Origin: Paracoccus kondratievae
GTDB lineage: Bacteria; Pseudomonadota; Alphaproteobacteria; Rhodobacterales; Rhodobacteraceae
Direction of reading: 5' to 3'
DNA: 64,000 bases
Assembly (NCBI RefSeq): GCF_009301415.1
Contig: NZ_CP045074.1
Coordinates: 372,001 to 436,000 of the forward strand
The position numbers and the translations under genes were made by a program. Under the pieces are notes generated by a model, which saw only the letters and a program-made list of their open reading frames with translations, was not told the origin of the DNA and ran no database searches. Of the stretch, positions 1 through 8,436 are shown piece by piece. How positions within the stretch are numbered: position 1 is the stretch's first letter; every line of letters begins with the position of its first letter.

Positions 1-1
1 T

Positions 2-1003
2 CCCTTTGGGTTCGAAGGTGCCGAGCCGGGCGATCTGCTGGTGGTCGATATTCTGGATATCGGCGCGCTGCCCGAGTCGCGCTGGGGCTTTAACGGCCTG
101 TTTGCCAAGGAAAACGGCGGCGGCTTTCTGACCGAACATTACCCCGAAGCCGTCAAGTCGATCTGGGATTTCGAGGGTATCTATACCACCTCGCGCCATA
201 TCCCCGGCGTACGCTATCCGGGCCTGATTCACCCGGGCCTGATCGGCTGTCTGCCCGATCACAAACTGTTGGCCGAGGCGAACCGGCGCGAGGCCGAGCT
301 GATCGCGACCAACCCGACGCGTGTGCCTCCGCTGGCGAACCCGCCCCATGCCGCAACTGCGCTGATGGGTCATCTGAGTGGTACCGCCGCGCAGCGCGCC
401 GCCGAAGAGGCGTGGCGCACGGTTCCGCCGCGCGAACATGGCGGCAATTGCGATATCAAGAACCTGTCGCGCGGTTCCAAGGTGTATTTCCCCGTCTATG
501 TAAAGGGCGGCGGGCTGTCGATGGGCGATATCCACTTCAGTCAGGGCGATGGCGAGATCACCTTCTGCGGCGCGATCGAAATGGCCGGCTGGATCGAGAT
601 CAAGGTCGAGATCATCAAGGACGGCATGTCCAAATACGGCGTGGTGAACCCGATCTTCCGTCCCTCGCCCATTGATCCGCATTTCGACGATTACCTGATC
701 TTTGAGGGGATCTCGGTCGATGAACACACGGGCGAGCAATATTACCTCGACGCCCATGTCGCCTATCGTCGTGCCTGCCTTAATGCCATAGAATATCTAA
801 AGAAATTCGGATATACAGGCGAACAGGCATATATGATCCTTGGCACCGCTCCGGTTGAGGGGCGCATTGCCGGCATCGTCGACATTCCCAACGTCTGCGC
901 GACCCTGGCCATTCCAACGGCGATTTTCGACTTTGATATCCGGCCAAACGGCGACGGGCCGACACGCTCGGTTCCCGATGTCCCGGTCGCCAGGACCAGC
1001 TGA
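2..1003 (+). CDS. fmdA: Formamidase/acetamidase family, 5' end outside window
   Basis: Hydrolyses formamide (or a short amide) to ammonia and the carboxylate in the cytoplasm. The frame is open from base 2, so the N-terminus lies outside the window; about 333 residues are visible against roughly 400 in the family. Seen motifs typical of FmdA are the GLIHPGLIGCLP segment, HGGNCDIKNLSRGSKVYFPV and the GDIHFSQGDGE loop. It is followed by an AmiS/UreI-type channel and an FmdB zinc-ribbon protein, the classic formamide/urea amide utilisation trio, which supports formamidase over other amidases. The exact substrate cannot be read from sequence. Confidence 0.9.
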   Translation, partial: PFGFEGAEPGDLLVVDILDIGALPESRWGFNGLFAKENGGGFLTEHYPEAVKSIWDFEGIYTTSRHIPGVRYPGLIHPGLIGCLPDHKLLAEANRREAELIATNPTRVPPLANPPHAATALMGHLSGTAAQRAAEEAWRTVPPREHGGNCDIKNLSRGSKVYFPVYVKGGGLSMGDIHFSQGDGEITFCGAIEMAGWIEIKVEIIKDGMSKYGVVNPIFRPSPIDPHFDDYLIFEGISVDEHTGEQYYLDAHVAYRRACLNAIEYLKKFGYTGEQAYMILGTAPVEGRIAGIVDIPNVCATLAIPTAIFDFDIRPNGDGPTRSVPDVPVARTS

Positions 1004-1075
1004 CGGTTCCTCCCCCCAAGTCGCGCGTTCCGCAGTTCGCCGGGGCGCGCGCGAGGATCTGCAGGAGACAAGATC

Positions 1076-1588
1076 ATGCTGCTTGGCTTTTTATTGTTCT
1101 ACGTCGGCGCTGTGCTGTTTCTGAATGGCCTGTGGCTGATGGGCCGGATCGAGGACCGCGAGATCGTCGTTATCAACATCATCTCGGGCCTGGTTGCGGG
1201 CGCAGTGGTGGTGCAGGGCGCCTTTGGCCAGGGCGCGGACGGGCAAAGCGTGCGTGCGGCGGCGCTGACACTGATGTTCAGCACGACCTATTTCTGGGTC
1301 GCCTATAACCGGCTTGTCGCCGTGGACGGGCGTGGCCTTGGCTGGTTCAGCCTGTTTGTCGCCATCACCACCGTGCCGGTTTTCCTGCGCGCGGTGATGG
1401 CTGCCGGTTCCGCGACCGAGCTGTGGCTGGCCGCGAACTGGGCGATCTGGGGCGTCTTGTGGTTCATGTATTTCCTGCTGCTGGCGCTAGGCCGTCCGAT
1501 CCTGCGCCAGACTGCATGGGTCACGCTGCTGGCCGGGATCCTCACCGGCTGGCTGCCCGGTTTTCTGCTGCTTGATGGATTGATGTGA
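1076..1588 (+). CDS. AmiS/UreI family amide or urea channel
   Basis: Small polytopic inner-membrane protein of 170 residues, the usual AmiS/UreI length, with about six hydrophobic segments. It probably lets formamide, short amides or urea cross the inner membrane to feed the upstream formamidase. The start is set by a GCAGGAGA Shine-Dalgarno about 7 bases before the ATG. It sits 72 bases after fmdA and 12 bases before the FmdB-type gene, so co-transcription is likely. The family assignment rests on overall hydrophobicity, length and gene context; the transported solute is inferred from context. Confidence 0.85.
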   Translation: MLLGFLLFYVGAVLFLNGLWLMGRIEDREIVVINIISGLVAGAVVVQGAFGQGADGQSVRAAALTLMFSTTYFWVAYNRLVAVDGRGLGWFSLFVAITTVPVFLRAVMAAGSATELWLAANWAIWGVLWFMYFLLLALGRPILRQTAWVTLLAGILTGWLPGFLLLDGLM

Positions 1589-1600
1589 GAAGGGCTTTCC

Positions 1601-1897
1601 ATGCCGATCTATGATTTCGCCTGCTCTGAACATGGCATCTTTACCGAGCGGATGAGCTATGAGGCCAGCCGCGCCGGCGCGGCCTGCCCCTGCTGCGGTG
1701 CCCCTGCTGGTGTGCTGCCGGCGCTGCCGCAGATCAGCACCCTCTCCAGCGGGTTGCGCCGGGCCGAGCACAGGGCAGAGGCAAGCTCGTCCGAGCCGCG
1801 CGTGGTCAAGCGCAGCCATCTGCCCAGTTGCGGCTGCAACCTGTGCAAGAAAAAGGCGCCGCCCACCTCGCGGCGCTGGATGCTGGGGCAGTGCTGA
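1601..1897 (+). CDS. fmdB: FmdB-family zinc-ribbon protein
   Basis: A 98-residue protein starting MPIYDFACSEHG, the characteristic FmdB opening, with the CPCCG cysteine cluster around residues 29-33 forming half of a zinc ribbon and a second Cys pair (CGCNLC) near residue 78. FmdB proteins accompany formamidase and are described as putative regulators. It is the last gene of the fmdA-channel-fmdB operon; the C-terminal arginine/lysine-rich tail is usual for the family. Its molecular role is not firmly known. Confidence 0.85.
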   Translation: MPIYDFACSEHGIFTERMSYEASRAGAACPCCGAPAGVLPALPQISTLSSGLRRAEHRAEASSSEPRVVKRSHLPSCGCNLCKKKAPPTSRRWMLGQC

Positions 1898-1910
1898 AGC
1901 TGGGGGCGCG

Positions 1911-3064
1911 CTATTCGAACGCGCCCCCGTCCACCCCCCCCCCCGCCAGATGCGGGGATGTGGGTTGCGGCAATGGCGGCCCCGCCAGGGGCGACGGCCG
2001 CGCCGATCCGCAACCCGTACAGCGCCTGACCGACGACAAGCCCTGCCAGCACGGGCGAGAGACATCCGCCCCTGCGATCAGCGACTGCGCCGGGCCCAAT
2101 GCGACGCCCTGCCGCTTGGGCGGAACATGGCGCGACAAAGCGGCCAGATAGGTGGGTTCGGCCAGTGCATCGGCGGTGCAGACGCATAGAACCGCAAGCG
2201 CCGGGATCGTCGTCGCCAGCCCTGCGGTCGTGAAACCTGTGCTGATCAGCGCAAAGATCATCAGGATCAGCCCGCGCCCGGTCATCAACCGGCCAAGCCA
2301 TCCCGGCAGAAAGAACCGGGCAAGGATGTTGATCGCGCCATCCGCCATGACAAGATAGCTGAACTCACGCACGCCGACGGCGTGGCCGTTCCAGACGAAG
2401 GTTTCGCCCAGATAGACCGGCAATTGCGAGCTATACATGCCATAAGCGATGAAATGGCACAGGATGACCGCGATCAATACCCGGATCATCGGCGCGGCTG
2501 CGATAGTCAAGATCTGGGCGGGCTTGGGTCGCGGGCGGTCTTTGGCTGGCGCTTTACCCCCGTCTTCCAGCCGCAGCTTCGTTACCAGCGTCGGGACAAG
2601 CACCAGCCCCAGCGCAGCAAGGATCGGCGCATCGAGCGACAGGCCCGAGAGCAGACCTTACAGCCCTGCGCCCATGATCCCGCCATGGCCGGACCCGGCC
2701 ATCAGATAGCCCGCCGCATCGGTGTGATCGGCGATATAGGCGGTGGAGGCCGAGACATTGCCGGCCGTCAGCCCGAACATGACCCGCGCGATCAGGACAA
2801 AGACGACGGCCGGCACAAGGGCAAGCAGCAACAGGCTGGCAGCCGCAAGGATCTGGCTGGCCATCAGCACCCGTTTGTGGCCCGGCCGGTCGGAGAGCTG
2901 GCCCACAACAGGGGCCGAGGTGAACTGCGCCACCGCCTCGGCCGCGATGACGATGCCAAGAACCAGCGGAGAGCCCCCATAGATCGCACCAGAAAGGGCA
3001 GGACCGGCAGGACGGCCGCCGTCCCCGCCGAATAGGTGCAAACGATGGCCCTGACCGGCAGCAT
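1911..3064 (-). pseudogene. MFS transporter pseudogene, TetA-like drug-efflux type
   Basis: Pieces of one MFS protein occur in different frames. The N-terminus (LPVRAIVCTYSAGTAAVLPV) is in one frame from 3064. After a shift near 2970 the signature region AQFTSAPVVGQLSDRPGHKR follows. An in-frame TAA at 2658-2660 interrupts the protein, and translation would resume directly (GLLSGLSLDAPILAALGLVL). The central helices run to about 2070, where another shift moves the remainder (GLVVGQALYGLRIG) to a third frame. A run of 11 C at 1934-1944 lies in the C-terminal tail. One nonsense plus at least two shifts argue for real decay rather than a single read error. It converges on fmdB. Confidence 0.8.
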
Positions 3065-3102
3065 GCGCCGCCAGTCAGGGCGCGGGGCCGGCGCTTACAG
3101 GG

Positions 3103-4614
3103 TTACCCACGACAAGGGGTCAGGCCCATGCGGTTAAGAAATGTCTCAAGCTGCGCTGTCGCCTCGCTTACCGCGGGCAGGATCGCTGCGATATAGCCGT
3201 CAGGGCGGATCAGTGCCGCCTCGCCCTGGGCAAGCCCGTAGGCCGCGCGGACATGTCCGTCGTGATCAATCAGATCGCCCTGCGGGCCGATGTGGTGGAT
3301 ATGCAGCCCGGCGCGCGGGGTTGGCGCGACCCCCGTGGCCCCATGGACCAGCAGCGTCCAGTGCGGTCCGCGGAACCAGTGGAACAGCCGCGACGGCTGG
3401 CCCGCCGCGCCCATGACCGGCGCATCCGGAGCACGTTCGCCGGGCCGAAGCGTGCCCTTGCGTGGCGGCAGGTCGGGGATGAGCGCAGAGTCCGGGTAGC
3501 CGATATCAAGCTGCTGCACCTCGCGCCCGCGCCGCATCCCACCGCTTTGGCTTTCCCTAAGCAGCCGCGTGGCAAGGCCCAGCATCCCCTCGGCCACCGG
3601 TCGCCGCTCGGCCTCATAGCTGTCCAACAGCGTGTCGTCCGCCCCACCCAGCACCGCAGCCAGTTTCCAGCCCAGGTTATAGGCATCCTGCACGCTGGTG
3701 TTCAGACCCTGCCCACCGGTTGGCGGATGGATATGGGCGGCGTCTCCGGCCAGAAATACGCGCCCGACGCGGTAATGCTCGGCCAGCCGTGCGTTCATTG
3801 CATAGGCCGAGGCCCAGTTGACGGCGGTGATGCGAATGTCCGCCCGACCAGTGCGGTCCAGAAACATCCGCTCGATCCCCTCTGCTGACAGGTCGGCCCC
3901 ACCCTCGGCCGGGATCGGGGCCTGGATCTGAAAGAGGTCGGTTCCGGCCAGCGGACAGGCCATCAGCATCCGTTCCTTGTCGTCGCCGTTGAAGCGGTGC
4001 CATGCCGTGCGATCAAGCCCGGTCAGCGCCACATCCGCGACCATGGCCCGCGCGCCCAGCGTGCGGCCCGGAAAGGCGATATCAAGCGCCTGCCGCACAA
4101 AGCTGCGCCCGCCGTCCGTGCCGACCAGATAGCGAAAGCGCGCAGTTTCATCGCTTTTGGCACTGATCAGGTCGGCAGTGACCCCGTCCGCGTCCTGCCG
4201 CAACGCAATGAGCTTGCAGCCGAATTCTGCATGGCGACCCAGTTCCGCCAATCGCTGGCGCAGGACCGCCTCGGTCAGGAATTGCGGGACCATCAGGGCA
4301 AGGTGATAGGGCTCGGCCGGAGTCGGCCCTTGCAGCTCGACCGGGCTGATCTCGGCAAAGCTGCCATCGGGGCGATGATCGCGTATCGGCGGATAGATCC
4401 CGCCCGCTGCGACCAGCCGGTCTAGCACGCCAAGATCCTCGAAAATCTCTTGCGTGCGCGGCTGGATGCCCTTGCCGCGCGAGCCGGGGAAAGGCTGCGC
4501 CAGCTTGTCGATAAGGCGAAAGCTCACACCGCGGCGCGCAAGGTCGATGGCCAGCGTCAGGCCAGCCGCCCCCGCACCGCAGATGAGCACATCTGCGGCA
4601 TATTCGTTTGCCAT
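3103..4614 (-). CDS. FAD-dependent aromatic-ring monooxygenase, PheA/TfdB type
   Basis: Flavoprotein hydroxylase of 503 residues of the UbiH/PheA/MhpA group. It should insert one oxygen atom into an aromatic substrate using NAD(P)H and O2. Visible are the FAD-binding GAGAAGLTLAIDLARRG near the N-terminus, the DG motif region (LVGTDGGRSFVRQAL), and the second FAD motif RVFLAGDAAHIHPPTGGQG. The start at 4614 is chosen because GGAGAGAGA precedes it; upstream in-frame ATGs lack a good ribosome site and would overlap the operator. A MarR gene is divergent, consistent with induction by a phenolic compound. The substrate is unknown. Confidence 0.85.
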   Translation of the reverse strand: MANEYAADVLICGAGAAGLTLAIDLARRGVSFRLIDKLAQPFPGSRGKGIQPRTQEIFEDLGVLDRLVAAGGIYPPIRDHRPDGSFAEISPVELQGPTPAEPYHLALMVPQFLTEAVLRQRLAELGRHAEFGCKLIALRQDADGVTADLISAKSDETARFRYLVGTDGGRSFVRQALDIAFPGRTLGARAMVADVALTGLDRTAWHRFNGDDKERMLMACPLAGTDLFQIQAPIPAEGGADLSAEGIERMFLDRTGRADIRITAVNWASAYAMNARLAEHYRVGRVFLAGDAAHIHPPTGGQGLNTSVQDAYNLGWKLAAVLGGADDTLLDSYEAERRPVAEGMLGLATRLLRESQSGGMRRGREVQQLDIGYPDSALIPDLPPRKGTLRPGERAPDAPVMGAAGQPSRLFHWFRGPHWTLLVHGATGVAPTPRAGLHIHHIGPQGDLIDHDGHVRAAYGLAQGEAALIRPDGYIAAILPAVSEATAQLETFLNRMGLTPCRG

Positions 4615-4625
4615 TTCTCTCTCCA

Positions 4626-4644
4626 TATGTGTATTACGCACATA
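4626..4644. promoter_or_regulatory. Inverted repeat in monooxygenase/marR divergent promoter
   Basis: TATGTG-N7-CACATA is a perfect 6+6 inverted repeat located between the divergent monooxygenase and MarR start codons. Its length and position fit a MarR-dimer operator controlling both genes. A second palindrome, AATATG-N8-CATATT, lies at 4674-4693 over the 5' end of marR. Binding is inferred from position only. Confidence 0.55.
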
Positions 4645-4661
4645 AATGGATGGTAAGTGCG

Positions 4662-5153
4662 ATGTCAATGAAAAATATGCAAAATACACATATTAAGAGT
4701 CAGATCCGCAATCTGCATGAGGCGCTTGTTGATATCGCCACGCTGATGAACCAGCCCCAGCGCGATGAGGCGCTGACGCGGCAGGCCGGGATTTCGCTGG
4801 ACCGGGCGCTGTTTCCGCTGCTGGTCGGGATCGAGCGGCGCGGCCCGATCGGGGTTGTCGAACTGGCCGACGGGGTGGGGCGGGACTACACGACCGTCAG
4901 CCGTCAGGTGTCGAAACTTGAAAGCCTTGGGCTGGTCGAGCGGCGGCAAAGCCCGACCGACAGGCGCGTCAACAAGGCGGTCGTGACCGCCAAGGGCAAA
5001 GAGATGACCGACAAGATCGACGCGGCCCGCGAACGTATCGCCATGGCCGCCTTTGCCAATTGGGAGCCGGGCGAGGTCGATGAGCTGGTCCGTCTGATGC
5101 GGAAATTTGCCGACGCCATGACCCATTCGATGGACGAGGCGGGCGAGGCCTGA
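4662..5153 (+). CDS. MarR-family transcriptional regulator
   Basis: A winged-helix regulator of about 163 residues. The recognition helix and wing are clear: TTVSRQVSKLESLGLVERR followed by SPTDRRVNKAVVTAKGK, the standard MarR wing. Flanking helices provide the dimer interface. The start is uncertain: ATGs lie at 4650, 4662, 4668 and 4677; 4662 is preferred because GGTAAG precedes it at a usable distance, and 4677 would leave the second palindrome upstream rather than in the gene. It is divergent from the FAD monooxygenase and probably represses it until an aromatic ligand binds. Confidence 0.88.
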   Translation: MSMKNMQNTHIKSQIRNLHEALVDIATLMNQPQRDEALTRQAGISLDRALFPLLVGIERRGPIGVVELADGVGRDYTTVSRQVSKLESLGLVERRQSPTDRRVNKAVVTAKGKEMTDKIDAARERIAMAAFANWEPGEVDELVRLMRKFADAMTHSMDEAGEA

Positions 5154-5281
5154 CCAACCCCGCGCCATCGCTTTGCGCGCCATCCGGTCAGGTGACCGGA
5201 TTCATCTCGCATCTCGTGCGCACCTTTTGGGATATATCAAGAACCCGTGACCTCTTCATAATTCAGCCATGGAGAGAGAGC

Positions 5282-5488
5282 ATGGCTGAATTCGATACGG
5301 TTCTGACGGGGCGCGTCATTCTGGCCGGGGATGAGCAGCCCGGCAGCTTTGTGGCGATCCGCGACGGGCGCATTGCGATGATCGGTCAGCGGCTCGCCCT
5401 CGCAACAGGCGGGGCCGTGCCACCCGGCGTCGATCAGCACTGCGTCAACGGGCGTGTGGGCATCGTTCTGGCTGATCAAAGGCCCTGA
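5282..5488 (+). pseudogene. Truncated allantoinase/dihydropyrimidinase-like amidohydrolase
   Basis: Only the first 60 or so residues of a cyclic amidohydrolase are present: MAEFDTVLTGRVILAGDEQ, then FVAIRDGRIAMIGQ, the N-terminal beta-sandwich that precedes the metal site, then PGVDQH where the first zinc-binding HxH would follow. The HxH becomes HCV and the frame ends within 16 residues, so no catalytic domain remains. A GGAGAGAGA ribosome site precedes the ATG at 5282. The end converges on and overlaps the neighbouring membrane-protein gene by about 13 bases. It is a deletion remnant, not a functional enzyme. Confidence 0.65.
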
Positions 5489-6936
5489 CTGCGCAGGATC
5501 ACGACGAGCAGCGCGAACCAGCCCGACAGCAGGACATAGGCAGCCAATGCGAAACGCCCGTTCCAGCGCAGCGTGACCTCTTGCGGTGTGCGGTTGACCA
5601 TATCAGCCAGCACCATTGATGAGGCGGTCAGGGGTGAGGTGTTGATCGCCAGCGCCCAGCCCGAGATCAGCGCCAGTGCCAGAACCACGGTCGGCAGCCC
5701 GGTCGCGGGTGCGGCAGCAAGCGCCGCGCCAAGGATCGTCACCGTCATGATCGGGTTCATCCCCACAAGTGCGGGCAATATGACCAGCAGCATAAAGAAT
5801 GCGGGCATCAGCAAACCGCCCGGCGCATAGCCTGTCAGGGCCGCCCCCAGAACCGGGGGCGGTACCAGTGCCGAAAGCATCGTACCGATGAACCCCGCTG
5901 ACGAAAGAATTGCGATTTCGGTCCGGTAGCGGGGAAAGACGCGCGCGCCTTCGCGCACAAGGCGCCTGCCGACCAGCCGTCCTCCGGTAACGGGGCGGAA
6001 ATGGCGGTATTGCCAGCCAAGCCACGCCATGCCGGCAAGGGGCAGGGCGACCAGAACCGCGCGGTTCAGGGGCAGGCTGGCGGTGGTTTCAATAACGACT
6101 GCCAGCCCAAAGACCGACAGGACCAGCGTCACCAGCCCAACCAAGGCCGCAGGATCGCGATGGCCTCTGGCCGGAGGGACCAGATGCGCCAGATGCCGGG
6201 GTGCGGTGATCCGGTCGATCACCCAGCCGAATGTCAGCAGGATCGCGGCGGTGGTCAGGCCCAGCAAAAGCAGCTGGACCCATTCCAGACCGGGCAGGAC
6301 CGACAAAAGCACCGCCATGGCGATGGATAGCGGAGAGGCGAGCGGCGTTGCCGAAAACCCCCGCAGCAGCGCCAGAAGCATCCTCCGTTCCCGAACCTGC
6401 CGCAATTCATCATTACCGCCCGCCGCAGCCAGCGAATTGCGCTGCCGGATCATCAGGCCCAACAGGCTTAACACGCCAAGGTTCAGGATAATGCCGAAAA
6501 GATAGCCGCCGATGGTCAGCAGGCCGTAACGGCGCGCCGGGGGCTGGTCGATGAAAAAGGACGCGCAACGCCGCACAAGAACCGAGCTGCGGGCCGGTTC
6601 TCGCAAAAAGAACTGGTTGGCAAAGAAAGTGGCAAAGAATGCGCCCTGATCCAGCGCCTGCCCCGCTGCCCTTAGCTCGGCCCCGGCGGCGATTGCCGCG
6701 ATGGTGAGCATACCCGCTATGGCAAGCATCACCCGGCCATTGCGCTGGATGCCGGGCCATTCCAGCAGCAGATATGCGACAAGCAGCCCGCGTGAAAGGT
6801 TGCGCAGCACCACCGAGGGAAAAAGCACCTCGGTCAGAACCGAAAAGATCAGCGTGATCAGGATGATGGCGCTGATCCTGCCCCGGTCGGGGGGGCGGCG
6901 GGTCCGGGTCGGACGGGGTCGGACGTCAGCAGCCAT
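5476..6936 (-). CDS. Unrecognised polytopic membrane protein, transporter-like
   Basis: A 486-residue protein with a short basic, proline/arginine-rich N-terminus and roughly 11-12 hydrophobic segments. The organisation is two halves of membrane helices separated by a charged stretch (RRLVREGARVFPRYRTE, about residues 325-341). A conserved-looking polar motif INTSPLTASSMVLADMVNR lies near residue 430, in the style of ion-transporter superfamily proteins, whose hairpins carry SPxTA-like motifs. I do not recognise the family, so substrate and direction are unknown. AAGGACGG precedes the start. It is 62 bases from livF and on the same strand, so it may be read through from the liv operon. Confidence 0.6.
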   Translation of the reverse strand: MAADVRPRPTRTRRPPDRGRISAIILITLIFSVLTEVLFPSVVLRNLSRGLLVAYLLLEWPGIQRNGRVMLAIAGMLTIAAIAAGAELRAAGQALDQGAFFATFFANQFFLREPARSSVLVRRCASFFIDQPPARRYGLLTIGGYLFGIILNLGVLSLLGLMIRQRNSLAAAGGNDELRQVRERRMLLALLRGFSATPLASPLSIAMAVLLSVLPGLEWVQLLLLGLTTAAILLTFGWVIDRITAPRHLAHLVPPARGHRDPAALVGLVTLVLSVFGLAVVIETTASLPLNRAVLVALPLAGMAWLGWQYRHFRPVTGGRLVGRRLVREGARVFPRYRTEIAILSSAGFIGTMLSALVPPPVLGAALTGYAPGGLLMPAFFMLLVILPALVGMNPIMTVTILGAALAAAPATGLPTVVLALALISGWALAINTSPLTASSMVLADMVNRTPQEVTLRWNGRFALAAYVLLSGWFALLVVILRSQGL

Positions 6937-6998
6937 CAGGCCCGTCCTTCAGGCGCTGCATGAAACCTCTATCCACATAGGCTCCTTTGATCGCGGGC

Positions 6999-7736
6999 TC
7001 AGGCGTCCTGCCGGTTGGCTGCGACGTCACGGGCGAAATAGAGATCGTGCAGCCGGTCCATGTCCACATCCTCTTTCCGTTCGGAGAGCACGACCTTGCC
7101 GCCACGGACCAGATAGACATGATCGGCGATTTTCAGTGCCTTATGGGTGTTTTGCTCGACCAGAATGATGGTACGGCCCTGCGCCTTAAGCTGTTCAAGG
7201 ATCGCCATGACCTCATCGGTCAGAAGCGGAGAGAGGCCCAGAGAGGGCTCATCGACAAGGATCAGCTTTGGTTCCTCCATCAATCCGCGGCCCATGGCAA
7301 GCATCTGCGCCTCTCCGCCCGAAAGCGAGCTGGCAAGCTGGTGCCGGCGCTCTTTCAGGCGGGGGAAGGTGCTGTAGGCCATCTCAAGATTGGCCCGCGC
7401 GTTTGCCCGGCAGCGCCGGGTAAAGCCGCCGATCAGCAGATTGTCCTCGACCGTCATGTCGCGAAAGATCATCCGGCCTTCGGGGATCATGGTCAGCCCA
7501 TCCGCGACCAGATTCCATGTCGGCACATTCGAGATGTCCTTGCCCCCGAACCGGATTGCACCCTGACGCAGCGGGATCAGCCCCATGATCGCCCGCATCA
7601 GCGTGGTCTTACCACCGCCGTTCGGGCCAAGAATGCAGGTCAGCTTGCCCTCTTCGGCTGTCAGCGAGATGTCCCACAGCACGTTGATCGCGTCATAACC
7701 GGCCCGGACCTTGTCGATTTCAAGCAGTTTCGCCAC
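6999..7736 (-). CDS. livF: Branched-chain-type ABC transporter ATPase, LivF
   Basis: One of two nucleotide-binding subunits of a LivFGMHK-type importer. Walker A is GPNGGGKTT (about residue 37), the signature is LSGGEAQ and Walker B ends in ILVDEPSLGL, followed by the H-loop-side ILVEQN typical of LivF. The GTG start at 7736 has AGGAG 8 bases upstream. It overlaps livG by 17 bases, indicating translational coupling. Because the cluster neighbours a CoA beta-oxidation operon and an IclR regulator, the imported substrate is more likely an organic or dicarboxylic/aromatic acid than a branched amino acid; that is inference. Confidence 0.9.
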   Translation of the reverse strand: MAKLLEIDKVRAGYDAINVLWDISLTAEEGKLTCILGPNGGGKTTLMRAIMGLIPLRQGAIRFGGKDISNVPTWNLVADGLTMIPEGRMIFRDMTVEDNLLIGGFTRRCRANARANLEMAYSTFPRLKERRHQLASSLSGGEAQMLAMGRGLMEEPKLILVDEPSLGLSPLLTDEVMAILEQLKAQGRTIILVEQNTHKALKIADHVYLVRGGKVVLSERKEDVDMDRLHDLYFARDVAANRQDA

Positions 7737-8436
7737 CGGTATAACTCCTGATCACTTCGGGGTTGCGGAAGACTTCTTCCGGGCTGCCATCGGCGATGAG
7801 CTTGCCAAAGTTCAGCACAAGAACGCGCTGGCAGGTGTTCGAGATGGTCTCGATATCATGTTCGACCATCAGCAGCGCGACGCCGAACCTTTGGCGCGCG
7901 TCGTCCAGCGTCTGCATGAAGGCGCGTTTGCCGTTCGTTTCCAGCCCGGCCAGCACCTCGTCCAGCATCAGCATCCGGGGGTTGGTGGCCAGGGCCTTGC
8001 CGACCTCCAGCGCCTTTTGCTCGGTCAGGGCCAGCGAACTGGCGGCGTCGCGGTTGGCCTTGTGACCCAGTCGGGTCAGATCAAGGATTTCGTCGATCTT
8101 TCCGGGGTTGCTGTGCCCGGTGCCGAAATGCTGTGCGACGATCAGGTTTTCCCGTACCGTCAGCTCATGCATGGGCTGTGGCACCTGAAAGGCGCGGCCG
8201 ATCCCGATCCGCGCACGCTTGTGGATCGGGATGCCGGTCAGGTCATGGCCGCAGAAGGTCATCTTGCCCTTGCTGGGCCGGACCAGACCCGAGATCGCGT
8301 TGAACAGGGTCGTTTTTCCTGCGCCGTTCGGCCCGACCAGTCCCAGCACCTCATGCTCGGAGACCGAGAAACTGACATCCGAGACTGCCACGAGGCCGCC
8401 GAAGGCCACCGTCACATGATCAAGGGTGAGCAGCAT
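7720..8436 (-). CDS. livG: Branched-chain-type ABC transporter ATPase, LivG
   Basis: Second nucleotide-binding subunit, 238 residues. Walker A GPNGAGKTT and Walker B MLMLDEVLAGL are intact, and the C-terminal MVEHDIETI is the LivG-type H-loop. The signature region reads LALTEQKALEVGKAL rather than LSGGQ, which is a usual LivG variant. The start at 8436 is chosen because GGAAGGAGG lies 6 bases upstream; the frame is open further upstream but without a ribosome site. It overlaps livM by 17 bases and livF by 17 bases. Confidence 0.9.
   Translation of the reverse strand: MLLTLDHVTVAFGGLVAVSDVSFSVSEHEVLGLVGPNGAGKTTLFNAISGLVRPSKGKMTFCGHDLTGIPIHKRARIGIGRAFQVPQPMHELTVRENLIVAQHFGTGHSNPGKIDEILDLTRLGHKANRDAASSLALTEQKALEVGKALATNPRMLMLDEVLAGLETNGKRAFMQTLDDARQRFGVALLMVEHDIETISNTCQRVLVLNFGKLIADGSPEEVFRNPEVIRSYTGGETA

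Noticed and set aside
1934..1944. Run of 11 C as the sole cause of the MFS frameshift
   Set aside because: It may be a sequencing artefact, but the in-frame TAA at 2658 and the shifts near 2970 and 2070 are independent of it.
8036..8080. LivG signature not LSGGQ, possible inactive ATPase
   Set aside because: LivG subunits usually deviate here (LxxxEQ/K type) and all other motifs are intact.
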